Part shown: positions 1 to 8,819 of the stretch, piece by piece | How positions within the stretch are numbered: position 1 is the first letter of the stretch | Layout of the letters: each line of letters opens with the position of its first letter | Origin: Geotalea toluenoxydans JCM 15764 | GTDB taxonomy: Bacteria; Desulfobacterota; Desulfuromonadia; Geobacterales; Geobacteraceae | Length of the DNA: 44,399 nucleotides | Direction: 5' to 3' | NCBI RefSeq assembly: GCF_001311985.1 | Contig: NZ_BBCJ01000036.1 | Location: 1-44,399, forward strand | Notes under the pieces: model-generated | Databases searched by the model: none | What the model was told of the DNA's origin: nothing | What the model saw: the letters and a program-made list of their open reading frames with translations, nothing else | Program-made: the position numbers and the translations under genes

Positions 1-2447
1 GTCGGCGGATTGTGGTCATGCGCTCCGGTGAAAATGCCAAGGCGGTGATCGGCCGGGTCAAGGCCAAGCTGGAAGACCTGAAAAAGGGGCTGCCCGAAGG
101 GGTATCCGTTGTCACCGCTTACGACAGGAGCAGCCTCATCGACCGGGCCATGGATACCCTCAAGCATGCCCTGATCGAGGAAATCCTGCTGGTCACCCTG
201 GTACATATCCTTTTCCTCTGGCATTTCCGCTCCATCCTGATCGTTACGGCGCCGCTTCCCCTGGCGGTGCTCGCCTCGTTCATCGGCATGTACTATACGG
301 GGATCAACTCCAACATCATGAGCCTCGGGGGGATTGCCATCGCCATCGGCGTACTGGTGGATGCCGGGATCGTCATGAACGAGAACGTCATCCGCCATGC
401 CGGCCAGTGGGGGCCGGGGTACGAGAAGCATATCCTTTCCATCACCGAGAAGGCCGCCCACCAGGTGGGCCGCCCCATTTTCTTCGCCATGGCGATCATC
501 ATCCTCGCCTTCGTCCCGGTCTTCGCCCTGACCGGGATGGAAGGAAAGATGTTCCATCCCCTGGCGTCCACCAAGACCTTTGCCATGGTCGGCTCGTCCA
601 TTCTGGCGGTTACCCTCGTGCCGGTGCTCTGCTCGCTGCTGGTCAGGGGGAGGCTGCACCGTGAGGACGAGAACCGGTTGATGAAGGCACTGGTGAAAGG
701 CTACAAGCCGGTGCTGACGTGGGCGCTTTCCCACCGCAAAATGACCCTCGGCAGCGCCGCTCTACTGTTCGTCTTTGCCCTGTTTCTTGCCTCCCGCATC
801 GGCACAGAGTTCATGCCCCCCTTGGACGAGGGGAGCCTCCTGTTCATGCCGGTGACCCAGCCCAATATCTCCATCGGCGAGGCCAAGCGGCTGGCAATGG
901 CCCAGGACCGGATAATCAAGGGGACGCCGGAAGTGGAGTACGTCCTGGGGAAGGTGGGGCGGGCGGATACGGCCACCGATCCTTCACCCCTCTCCATGTT
1001 CGAGACGATCATCCTCCTGAAATCGCGTGATAGGTGGCGTCCGGGGATGACGACGGAAAAGCTGGTGGGGGAGCTGAACGAAAAGCTGCAGATTCCCGGG
1101 GTGGCCAATGGCTGGACCATGCCGATCATCAACCGGATCAACATGCTTTCCACCGGCGTCCGTACCGATCTGGGGCTGAAGATCTTCGGCAGCGACCAGG
1201 AAACCCTGGCGCGACTCTCCCTGCAGGCGGCGGAACTGATCAAAAAGATTCCCGGCGCTGCGGATGTGGCCGCGGAGCGGACCCAGGCCGGGGATTACCT
1301 GGAAATAGAGGTGGACCGGGAAGCGGCGGCGCGGCATGGATTAAACCCGGCAACGGTCAACGAGACCATCGAGACGGCACTGGGAGGGATGGTCGTTACC
1401 AATACCATCGAGGGGCGCGAGCGCTACCCGGTGCGGGTCAGATTCATGCGTGACCACCGCCAGGAACTGGAATCCATCCGGCGGCTGCAGATTCCCCGGG
1501 CAGCCTCAGCTTCGCGGCAGGGTGCAGTCCCGCTGGCCACCGCTGCATATCAGCCGGGAGAACCGGGTGACGCCATGTCCCCGGCAGCCATGACCACCCC
1601 GTATCCCCAGGGAACGGCGCCTTCCATGGGAGTGATGGCCGACGGCCCGGTGGGGGGACAGGTGCAGCTGGGGCAGGTGACCAGGATCTCCTATGCCCCG
1701 GCTCCATCCATGATCAATACGGAAAACAGCTTCCTGCGGTCGGTGGTTTTTCTCAACGTCCGCGGCCGCGACATGGGGAGCTTCGTGGACGAGGCGAAGG
1801 ATGTCCTGGCCGGGAACCTCAAGCTTCCGCCGGGATATTCCATGGAATGGTCCGGGCAGTACGAGAACCAGCTCCGGGCAAAGCGCACCCTGCAACTGGT
1901 GGTGCCCCTGGTGCTCCTCATCATTTTCGTGCTGCTGGTCATGGTCTACCGGTCGATGAAAGAAGCGCTCCATGTGCTTCTGACCGTTCCCTTCGCCCTG
2001 ACCGGCGGCGTCTATCTCCTCTATTGCACCGGCTACAACTTTTCCGTTGCCGTCTGGGTCGGATTCATCGCCCTCTTCGGCACGGCCGTGCAGACGGGGG
2101 TTGTCATGGTCATCTACCTGGAGGAGGCGGTGGAACGGGTGAAGCAGCGGGATGGCCGGCTGACCAGGGATAACCTGCACGAAGCGGTCCTGGCGGGGGC
2201 GCTTTTGCGGCTGCGGCCCAAGTTGATGACCGTCACCACCATCGTCGTCGGCCTGGTACCCATCTTCTGGAGCAGCCGCACCGGGGCCGAGGTGATGAAG
2301 CCTCTGGCAACGCCGGTCCTGGGGGGGATGGTCTCCTCGTTGCTTCATGTTCTCATCGTTACGCCGGTGATCTTTGCCTGGCTGCGGGAGAGGGAGCTGG
2401 CGCAGCTGGAGGAAAGCGCCAGGGTGGGAAAGGCGGAGGGCATCTGA
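1..2447 (+). CDS. cusA: Heavy-metal RND efflux pump, CusA/CzcA type (3' part)
   Basis: This is the C-terminal ~815 residues of an inner-membrane RND transporter that drives Cu/Ag or Zn/Co/Cd export with the proton gradient. The reading frame is already open at the window edge (first full codon at position 3), so the N-terminus lies outside. Visible are the hydrophobic clusters of the first and second membrane blocks (residues ~50-210 and ~620-790), the segment [17 protein letters not shown] and a periplasmic porter domain containing [18 protein letters not shown], both typical of the HME (heavy metal efflux) subfamily. A proline/glycine-rich insertion of about 50 residues (around 500-555) is longer than in CusA of enteric bacteria. 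No frameshift is seen. The membrane-fusion and outer-membrane partners would be expected upstream; a TolC-like gene lies at 5960-6987 but is not contiguous. Metal specificity cannot be read. Confidence 0.93.
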   Translation, partial: RRIVVMRSGENAKAVIGRVKAKLEDLKKGLPEGVSVVTAYDRSSLIDRAMDTLKHALIEEILLVTLVHILFLWHFRSILIVTAPLPLAVLASFIGMYYTGINSNIMSLGGIAIAIGVLVDAGIVMNENVIRHAGQWGPGYEKHILSITEKAAHQVGRPIFFAMAIIILAFVPVFALTGMEGKMFHPLASTKTFAMVGSSILAVTLVPVLCSLLVRGRLHREDENRLMKALVKGYKPVLTWALSHRKMTLGSAALLFVFALFLASRIGTEFMPPLDEGSLLFMPVTQPNISIGEAKRLAMAQDRIIKGTPEVEYVLGKVGRADTATDPSPLSMFETIILLKSRDRWRPGMTTEKLVGELNEKLQIPGVANGWTMPIINRINMLSTGVRTDLGLKIFGSDQETLARLSLQAAELIKKIPGAADVAAERTQAGDYLEIEVDREAAARHGLNPATVNETIETALGGMVVTNTIEGRERYPVRVRFMRDHRQELESIRRLQIPRAASASRQGAVPLATAAYQPGEPGDAMSPAAMTTPYPQGTAPSMGVMADGPVGGQVQLGQVTRISYAPAPSMINTENSFLRSVVFLNVRGRDMGSFVDEAKDVLAGNLKLPPGYSMEWSGQYENQLRAKRTLQLVVPLVLLIIFVLLVMVYRSMKEALHVLLTVPFALTGGVYLLYCTGYNFSVAVWVGFIALFGTAVQTGVVMVIYLEEAVERVKQRDGRLTRDNLHEAVLAGALLRLRPKLMTVTTIVVGLVPIFWSSRTGAEVMKPLATPVLGGMVSSLLHVLIVTPVIFAWLRERELAQLEESARVGKAEGI

Positions 2448-2461
2448 GGGTTTGTGCTGTC

Positions 2462-2734
2462 ATGAAAGGGGGGATAGTTATCAACGGTAAGGTGGTAGTT
2501 GCAGTGGCCATGGCGCTTGCATGGCAGCGGCCATGGAGGCGCAGGGAGCACTGAACGGCAAGACGCTGTTGGAGTCGAGATGCACCTCTTGTCACGAGGT
2601 GAAAACGGTCATTGCCATGAAAAAAACGCGGCGGCAGTGGCATGGCGTTATCGTCGACATGAGAAGAACTGGTGCAAAGGTGAGTGATGCTGAAGCAACG
2701 GCAAGTCAACTACCTTTCGAAACCGGTGAAATAG
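2462..2734 (+). pseudogene. Small monohaem c-type cytochrome, two frameshifts
   Basis: The ATG at 2462 opens a signal peptide (MKGGIVINGKVVVAVAMALA). The mature part follows in another frame from about 2521 and holds one haem-binding site, CTSCH, then WHGVIVDMRRTGAKVSDAEA, the usual C-terminal helix of short class I cytochromes. A second shift near 2703 restores VNYLSKPVK and the stop at 2732-2734. Reconstructed length is about 90 residues with one haem, so it would be a periplasmic electron carrier. The methionine axial ligand is not obvious. It lies 15 bases after the efflux pump. Both breaks may be sequencing indels, in which case the gene is intact. Confidence 0.7.
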
Positions 2735-2806
2735 ATCAGGTGGAGGTTGTGGCGGGCGGCTCGGTCCCGGCGCTGCCCGCCATAACTTCCCAGTGCAGGA
2801 ACGTCT

Positions 2807-3102
2807 TCAGCAGGAGCAGGATGCTTTTCCCTCCTTGCGCGAGCGCTTTTCCGCCTCCCGCAATTGTGCATTGATCCGGCCGCCGATACGGCCATGACCA
2901 CCGCCTGAACGGCGCCGATTTCCTGGTCGGTGATTCCCTGTTCCTTGGTCACGCCAAGGTAGTACTCGATTCAGGGGGAGCAGCCAAGGGCCATTGCCGT
3001 TCCCAGGTGGATGAGAAGCGTGGTCTTCGGATCGAGGATGTCGTTGTTGCGGGCCGAGTAATAAAAATCGGCGTATTTTTTCTGGTGTTGTTCGGAAAGC
3101 AT
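2807..3102 (-). CDS. AhpD-like / carboxymuconolactone decarboxylase-family selenoprotein (CxxU)
   Basis: The ATG at 3102 follows a GGAGG-type site and reads about 98 residues. Residues 41-44 are C-S-P-TGA. In the AhpD fold this position carries the redox pair CxxC, so the TGA at 2973-2971 replaces the second catalytic cysteine and is best read as selenocysteine. The frame is open on both sides of the TGA: 43 codons before it, then IEYYLGVTKEQGITDQEIGA after it. A 6-bp hairpin starts 11 bases downstream. The C-terminus is shifted by one base near 2882 and then reads INAQLREAEKRS up to a SCSC tail and the stop at 2807. It would be a small thiol/selenol peroxidase-type or disulfide-handling protein. 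It is the last gene of the marR-hgcA-hgcB operon, 60 bases after hgcB. A start at 2952 would remove the active site and is not accepted. Confidence 0.82.
2943..2973 (-). promoter_or_regulatory. Bacterial SECIS-like hairpin after the AhpD-like TGA
   Basis: After the TGA (2973-2971) come 11 bases, then CCTTGG - CGTGA - CCAAGG: a perfect 6-bp stem with a five-base loop containing GUG at 18-22 bases downstream. Bacterial SECIS elements place a G-containing apical loop roughly 16-37 bases after UGA, so position and shape fit SelB recruitment. The stem is wholly inside coding sequence. Confidence 0.65.
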
Positions 3103-3162
3103 GATTCCTCCTTGAGGTATGGGTGATGGTGGTCGTTAGTGTGAACTAACCCGCACGGGACA

Positions 3163-3450
3163 CTAGCAACAGCCGCTGCCGCCGAGACGGATATTGTGGT
3201 CCTTGAGCCATTCGTTGATGATCCCGCTGGCGCAGCCTACCCCGGCATCGACCCGGATGGCAGCGGTCGGGCAGTTCCTTTGGCAGGCTCCGCATTCCAT
3301 GCAGGCATCCCGGTCGGCAAGGCGCGCCCTTTTGTCCGCAAGGGTGAAGACCTGATGGGGACAGACCTCCAGGCATCTGCCGCAGCCGATGCAGGCGGAT
3401 TCGTTCAGCTCCAGGGTGGTGGCATTTTGCAGGTATCTGAAACCTTTCAT
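3163..3450 (-). CDS. hgcB: HgcB, ferredoxin of mercury methylation
   Basis: A 95-residue protein with two classical CxxCxxxC motifs for [4Fe-4S] clusters (C20, C23, C26, C30 and C50, C53, C56, C60), an isolated C73, and a vicinal pair C94-C95 at the very end after GGSG. Two ferredoxin clusters plus a terminal cysteine pair are the hallmark of HgcB, which reduces the corrinoid of HgcA and is thought to hand Hg(II) to it. The start ATG at 3450 has a GGAG-type site. It follows hgcA by 36 bases on the same strand, the usual hgcAB order. A plain 2[4Fe-4S] ferredoxin would not normally end in CC. The frame is intact. Confidence 0.93.
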   Translation of the reverse strand: MKGFRYLQNATTLELNESACIGCGRCLEVCPHQVFTLADKRARLADRDACMECGACQRNCPTAAIRVDAGVGCASGIINEWLKDHNIRLGGSGCC

Positions 3451-3486
3451 GGTCTTCTCCTTTACAACAACCTGTTGATAATAGGG

Positions 3487-4627
3487 TTAAACAAATCTAC
3501 CTGCCACAAACAGCAGGACACCCAGGGCAACGGCTCCTCCATGAGCGGCAGGGCGCGGCCCATCTCCCGTTTCACTCCGGTGCGGGAGGTATAGGTGGAG
3601 CAGCCGGTGAAATTGAGGGCGTAGAAGGCGGAAACGGCGGGAAGCGCCAGGAAGGCACCGATAGTTGCCGGCAGGCTCCAGGTGGCACCTTTTCCGGCAA
3701 AGTACCACAGGATGCACCACAGCACACCCGTTACGGTTCCCTTGATGGAAAAGCTTTTTCCCGGAAGCCAGGGGAGCAGAAGCGGTGCGGCCACTAGGCC
3801 GGCCAGTGTTGCCCCAAGGTAGGCGATTGCTGCCTGTAAACCGCTGGTGGCGCCGCCGAAAAGGGTGCCGCAGAGAAACAGGCAGAGGATGATGACGCGG
3901 TCGGCGCCAGGGAGTGCATTACTTCCACAGGTACCAGCACCAGCCTCTCGTAAGTGGAGAAGGTCAGCTCGCCCATGTCGGGGGTCGTCACCTGGCCGTT
4001 ATCCAGGAATCGCGGCAGGTCCGAGGCCCTGATGGTTGCATAGACAATGGAAAAACCGGTTCGCTGGGCCACCTGGTGTGCCGCAACCCCTGGGGCTCCC
4101 AGGATCGGCAGCAGCAGCCGGCGATGGGTCACGATACGTGCCAGCCCGGTCATCTCCAGGCGGTGCACCAGCTCTTCGGTGCCGAAAGTGCCTTTTCCCG
4201 CCGCGCACCAGACATTGATGCCGTGGGTTTCCAGCACCAGAAGCCAGACATTGCGCCCGGCCAATTGGTGGCGGACGATGTCGAAGCTCATCTTGTAGTT
4301 GGCGGTCACCACCACCTGATCCGAGCCGGTGGGCCGGCCGATGGCGTACAGCCCTGGCGGGACCAGGTAGGACATCCTGCCGATTCCCCAGCGGGCCTTC
4401 CACCTGCCGATCAGGTCATGGAAACCAAGATGGGATGAAACCTGCGCCACCTTCCCGGCCTGGGTCTCAAGCCAGCCGGTGAATCCGGGAACCGCCTCGT
4501 CAATAATCCCGCCGCCGGCGGGGGGACGAGGACCTCAGCAGGGGGGCTTGGCCGTTTCACCGGCCGGGGTTCCGCATCCAGCCGAAGGGGCATTTATTTC
4601 CCCATACGTCTTTAACTGTTCGCTCAT
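3487..4627 (-). CDS. hgcA: HgcA, corrinoid mercury methyltransferase, with in-frame TGA at codon 31
   Basis: HgcA transfers a methyl group from a corrinoid to Hg(II) at the inner membrane. The cap-helix signature NVWCAAGK is present at residues 138-145, with C141 as the presumed Co-coordinating ligand. The corrinoid-binding domain runs from ~60 to ~240, preceded by WGIGRMSYLVPPGLYAIGRP, and a C-terminal domain of about five membrane helices follows. Two one-base shifts (near 3912 and near 3545) are needed to join the membrane part, which then ends VALGVLLFVAGRFV at 3489-3487; both look like indels. Upstream of the core the same frame is open to ATG 4627 (MSEQLKTYGEINAPSAG) except for one TGA at 4537-4535 in the context KPPC-TGA-GPRPPAGG. 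With the hairpin listed separately, this is read as selenocysteine 31. A GTG start at 4450 would give a shorter protein lacking this tail. The gene lies 16 bases after marR. Confidence 0.9.
4495..4537 (-). promoter_or_regulatory. SECIS-like hairpin directly after the hgcA TGA
   Basis: Reading from the TGA (4537-4535): GGT, then a 7-base arm CCTCGTC (4531-4525), CC, an inner arm CCCGCC, loop GGC, arm GGCGGG, six unpaired bases ATTATT, and the closing arm GACGAGG (4501-4495), fully complementary to the first. The apical GGC lies 19-21 bases after the TGA, where SelB-binding loops usually sit. The two stems together pair 26 bases. GC-rich coding sequence can form such structures by chance, so this supports but does not prove recoding. 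Confidence 0.6.
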
Positions 4628-4643
4628 GTAGTGCTCCTTAGTT

Positions 4644-5116
4644 TTACTTGCAACATGCAACTTCTTTTTCTGCGGTTATGGTACAGCAACTGCCTGCTTT
4701 CGCCACCGCCTCGTTCAGTAGGGCAAGGGACCGGATGACGCTTTCCCGCTCGAAGGGGGACATGAACGAAAATATCTGCTCTATTTTGCCGGCCATGTAC
4801 CGGTCGATCTGGTCCAAGACCCGTTCACCTTCGGACGTCAGTCGAAGGAGGTTCACCCGCCGGTCTTCAGGGGAGACCTGTCTTATGAGAAGCTTTCTCC
4901 CTTCCAGTGTTCTGATCTGCCGGCTGAAGGTGGTGAGGTCGACGCCCAGCTCATCGGCCACCTGCACCATGGCGGGGTTGCCCACCTGCGGATCTCGAAG
5001 AGAATATGGCTCTGTACCAGCGACACCTGTTCGCCGCAGCAGCTTTCACAGCAGGAGGCGTTCAAAAGGCCGAAGCGGCGCGTAAACAACTGTAGGTTTT
5101 CTCTGAGTGACTCCAT
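4644..5116 (-). CDS. MarR-family regulator with cysteine pairs, heading the hgcAB operon
   Basis: About 157 residues. The ATG at 5116 follows a GGAGG site. One frameshift near 4990 separates the N-terminal helix from the winged-helix core, which reads VGNPAMVQVADELGVDLTTF and RQIRTLEGRKLLIRQVSPED, typical of MarR helix 3, recognition helix and wing. Two cysteine pairs lie near the N-terminus (SCCESCCGEQ) and two more at the C-terminus (GSCC, ACCK), an arrangement suited to sensing thiophilic metals or redox state. The stop lies 16 bases before the hgcA start, so the two are probably co-transcribed. The same inverted repeat occurs upstream of this gene and at its 3' end just before hgcA, suggesting autoregulation and direct control of hgcAB. 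The ligand is unknown. Confidence 0.85.
4648..4660 (-). promoter_or_regulatory. Candidate MarR operator before hgcA
   Basis: TTGCA-N3-TGCAA inverted repeat, read on the minus strand as TTGCATGTTGCAAGTAA, located 21-33 bases upstream of the hgcA ATG. It overlaps the last codons of marR (encoding ACCK), so coding constraint could mimic it, but the identical arms plus the GTAA extension also occur at 5155. Confidence 0.45.
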
Positions 5117-5154
5117 GCTTCCTCCAGAAAGTAAGATAAGATTAAGTGTAATTA

Positions 5155-5171
5155 TTGCAATATGCAAGTAA
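5155..5171 (+). promoter_or_regulatory. Candidate MarR operator in the marR / C_GCAxxG intergenic region
   Basis: TTGCA-ATA-TGCAA followed by GTAA, inside the AT-rich 135-base region between the divergent marR (start 5116) and the gene at 5252. Arms and GTAA flank match the site at 4648-4660. The position suits repression of marR and possibly of the divergent gene. Confidence 0.5.
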
Positions 5172-5251
5172 TTTTTGAAAAAATTTTCTTGCGGTAAGAT
5201 ACTGACCCGTTTGTCTTTAAAACAGAGGTCATAATATTAAAGGAGATATTT

Positions 5252-5716
5252 ATGAACGACCCGGTTACACATTCCCTGGAACTGTTTCGCAACGGCCTGT
5301 TTTGCTCGGAGGCGATAGTGCAGGCATTCAATGAGGACCTCCAGCTCGGCCTCGATGGGGCGGCCGTGCGCATTGCCACGGTGTTCGGCGCCGGTTTCGG
5401 CGGGGCGAAATGCAGTTGCGGCTCCCTTACCGGCGCGCTGGTGGTGCTTGGAGCGGTGCGGGGCCGGACCACGGCAGATGAGTCCGTGGATCTTCTTTTC
5501 TCCCAGGCGGCCGAGCTGCACGATACCTTCCGCAAGAGATTCGGCCAGGTATGCTGCCGATGGCTCACCCGTGAGCAGGAATGGGGAGCGCCTGAACACC
5601 ATGCCTACTGTGAACGGTTCGTGCAGGGAGCTGGGGAAATTTTGCTTGATATTCTCAAGGGCCGGGACGAGCAGCTGACCACGGAAAGGGGAGGAGAGGG
5701 CCATGAAGATCATTGA
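5252..5716 (+). CDS. C_GCAxxG_C_C family redox protein
   Basis: A 154-residue soluble protein. Conserved cysteines appear in order: FCSEAIVQAF near the N-terminus, GAGFGGAKCSCGSLTGALVV in the middle, VCCRW, and HAYCERF, the pattern that names this family (usually annotated as a putative redox-active or metal-binding protein of anaerobes). The start ATG has an AAAGGAG site. It is divergent from the cysteine-rich MarR gene and shares a promoter region with a candidate operator, so it may belong to the same thiol/metal response as hgcAB. It overlaps the next small gene by 14 bases. The biochemical role of the family is not established. Confidence 0.85.
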   Translation: MNDPVTHSLELFRNGLFCSEAIVQAFNEDLQLGLDGAAVRIATVFGAGFGGAKCSCGSLTGALVVLGAVRGRTTADESVDLLFSQAAELHDTFRKRFGQVCCRWLTREQEWGAPEHHAYCERFVQGAGEILLDILKGRDEQLTTERGGEGHEDH

Positions 5717-5873
5717 CGGAAAACGATTCAAAGCCGTTGTCTGCCACCATTGCCCACTCTGCAGGCATGCGCGGAAAAAGCCCGATTCGTTCATCGGGCG
5801 GATCATTCACCAGCGCCATGCCGAAGACTGTCCGTCGTGGCAAGCTGAGCAGGATCTCTATGGGAAGGAGTGA
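5703..5873 (+). CDS. 56-residue Cys/His-rich protein
   Basis: Reads MKIIDGKRFKAVVCHHCPLC, then RHARKKPDSF and HQRHAEDCPSW, ending at TGA 5871-5873. Four cysteines and six histidines in 56 residues, with the CHHCPLC cluster, suggest metal or Fe-S binding. Its start overlaps the end of the C_GCAxxG_C_C gene by 14 bases in a different frame, typical of translational coupling. No family is recognised. It could be a small electron carrier or metallochaperone serving its neighbour; this is inference. Confidence 0.6.
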   Translation: MKIIDGKRFKAVVCHHCPLCRHARKKPDSFIGRIIHQRHAEDCPSWQAEQDLYGKE

Positions 5874-5959
5874 GCGCTGAATTCCATCGGAACGCGGAGA
5901 GTCTTTCGCTGTTTTGATGCACATTCGGACGCTGCTATTAATGGGCAAAAGGAAAACAG

Positions 5960-6987
5960 ATGAAAAATACAGTCGAATACCCAGTCTCCAGGCGGGCCGA
6001 TAGCCGGTCGAAGGCAATTTGGTATGTTCTCCCGGCCTTGGTGCTCCCTTTCCTGCTGCAGCCGGTTACGGGATTCTCCGAGGAGCTGCCGCGGGATACG
6101 GGTTACCTGTTTGCGCTGGCTGTTGCCGACAAACCGACCGTCCATGGGGTCGGCGAACGGATCAGGATTGCAAAAGGCTGGAACCTGACCGGATCGCTGA
6201 GTTTAACGGCGTGCATGAGGCGGTATCCTTTCCGGGCGATACCGACCCTGATGCCGACGATTTTAAAGAAGAAGCTTATGGTCAGCTTCGGGCCGAGATC
6301 CGCATGACTTTTGCCGAGTTGTCCTCGGTCAGAGCCCGGATCGAAGTGATTAAACAGAGCCTGGAGTTGCTGCGGCGCATGGTGCTTACCTCCACCGGTC
6401 TCTATGGCGAGGGAAAACTGGACCAGGGCCAGGCTCTGCAGGCACAGCTGGAATGGGAAAAACTGGTGGGCAATCTGCAATTCCTGGAGAAACGGGAGAA
6501 AATTTACAGCATTCGCATGAATGTTCTGACCGGCGCCCCTACGGAGAACTCGGTGCCCATCCTTCAACCACTGCAGGAGTATCGGCCGGATTTCGACAGC
6601 AGGACCATGATGGAATCGTACAGGTCCCGTCGTTTCCTGGAATTGTTTCAGCAATTGATACGGCAGGAAACTCAGCCCACAGGTGAAGGCTTGCATGGGA
6701 GTGATTCCCTGGATGTGGAAGCCGATGCATTCATCACTGTGGTCAGAATTTCTTTGGAAAGCCTTTACCAGCAGGCTCGACGCTATCGTACATCAATTAT
6801 TCCAAAGGCTGAACTGGCTCATTCCATAAGACTCGAACTTTACAAAAATGGAAAGCAAGATTTCTCCTCGCTGATAGAAGGGCTTCTATACCTTTGCGAG
6901 ATGCGGAGTGAATACCAGGCCCTGCTTGGAGAGGCCCATGGTTTGAAGGCCCGGGTGGAATATCTGACAGGTGTCGTTATAGATTGA
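5960..6987 (+). CDS. Outer-membrane efflux protein (TolC-like), one frameshift
   Basis: The N-terminal part has a basic stretch and a hydrophobic segment ending QPVTGFSEE, consistent with an export signal. A one-base shift near 6200-6250 joins it to a 250-residue helical region, YGQLRAEIRMTFAELSSVRA and RRMVLTSTGLYGEGKLDQGQ, which matches the coiled-coil hairpin repeats of OEP/TolC proteins (the GLYGEGKLDQGQALQAQ segment is characteristic). Reconstructed length, about 340 residues, is shorter than the usual 420-480, so a barrel segment may be missing or divergent. It could serve the RND pump at the start of the window, but several genes intervene. A strong hairpin follows the stop. Confidence 0.65.
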
Positions 6988-6989
6988 GA

Positions 6990-7018
6990 ATGCAACCGGG
7001 GTGTTCCCGGTTGCATCT
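6990..7018 (+). terminator. Hairpin between convergent genes
   Basis: ATGCAACCGGG - GTGTT - CCCGGTTGCAT, an 11-bp perfect stem between the stops of the efflux-like gene (6987) and metY (7046). No clear T-run follows on either strand, so it is called from stem strength and position. Confidence 0.5.
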
Positions 7019-7045
7019 CTGGTCGAATGGAATAAACAGCTGCAT

Positions 7046-8357
<1,312 letters not shown>

Positions 8358-8412
8358 TTAGCCACTGGGTTAGTGGCGCCACATGCTCAGTTATCCCTGT
8401 GTCTATTGAATT

Positions 8413-8523
8413 TGAAAAAAAGAAAGAGGCCGGAAAATCCCTTTAAAGATTTTTCCGACCTCCAGTTGTCTGGGCAGTCAGCATGATTGTCGCCAATTTA
8501 TCAGGGGGGGCTGTTACCGTCAA
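8413..8523 (-). promoter_or_regulatory. Promoter and attenuator-like leader of metY
   Basis: On the minus strand: -35 TTGACG (8523-8518), 17-base spacer, -10 TAAATT (8500-8495), then a small hairpin CCAG-ACAA-CTGG (8473-8462) immediately followed by A and a long terminator-type hairpin GGTCGGAAAAATC / GGATTTTCCGGCC (8461-8427) with a T-rich tract (TCTTTCTTTTTTT). The terminator lies about 80 bases before the metY ATG, so it must be bypassed. The same hairpin-plus-terminator design recurs at 8637, 16808 and 30272. Confidence 0.65.
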
Positions 8524-8562
8524 GCAAAAATATACAAAAACTATCGACTAAATATAAAATGC

Positions 8563-8683
8563 TTGACAGCAAGTCATTTTTTCGTTATCAATCTATTTAA
8601 AAGATAGACTAAAAAGTTTAGTTCTTCAGGAGCCCACTGGATAAACCGGAGGCGGGGATTTTTTCCTTGGCCTCTTTTTTTTT
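8563..8683 (+). promoter_or_regulatory. Promoter and attenuator-like leader of the transporter/nitrogenase-like operon
   Basis: -35 TTGACA (8563-8568), 17 bases, -10 TATCAA (8586-8591), a CTAT...ATAG repeat (8593-8607) continuing GACTAAA, then the small hairpin CTGG-ATAAA-CCGG (8637-8649), then GAGGCGGGGA / TCCTTGGCCTC with a nine-T run (8649-8683). It is divergent from the metY promoter. The terminator lies 140 bases upstream of the first gene. Confidence 0.6.
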
Positions 8684-8819
8684 CGGCAGCAGGGAAGGGG
8701 AATCATGGCGGCAACTTGCTCGGCACCGGCGAGCGCTACCTTTCCACACCGCTTTTTCGAGATTCAGGTCATGGGCAAGCGGCATCGGTGAAACTTGGGC
8801 AGCGAAAGGGGGACCATGT

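Noticed and set aside
1506..2348. Long antisense ORF inside the efflux pump gene
   Set aside because: Low-complexity composition, no domain, and it lies fully opposite an intact conserved gene.
2710..2952. Independent gene starting at 2952 on the minus strand
   Set aside because: It is the C-terminal part of the AhpD-like protein after the in-frame TGA; the true start with a ribosome site is 3102.
8413..8683. Known SAM riboswitch upstream of metY
   Set aside because: The conserved cores of the SAM-I and SAM-II classes were not recognised; only a short hairpin and a terminator are visible. A covariance search would be needed to exclude other classes.
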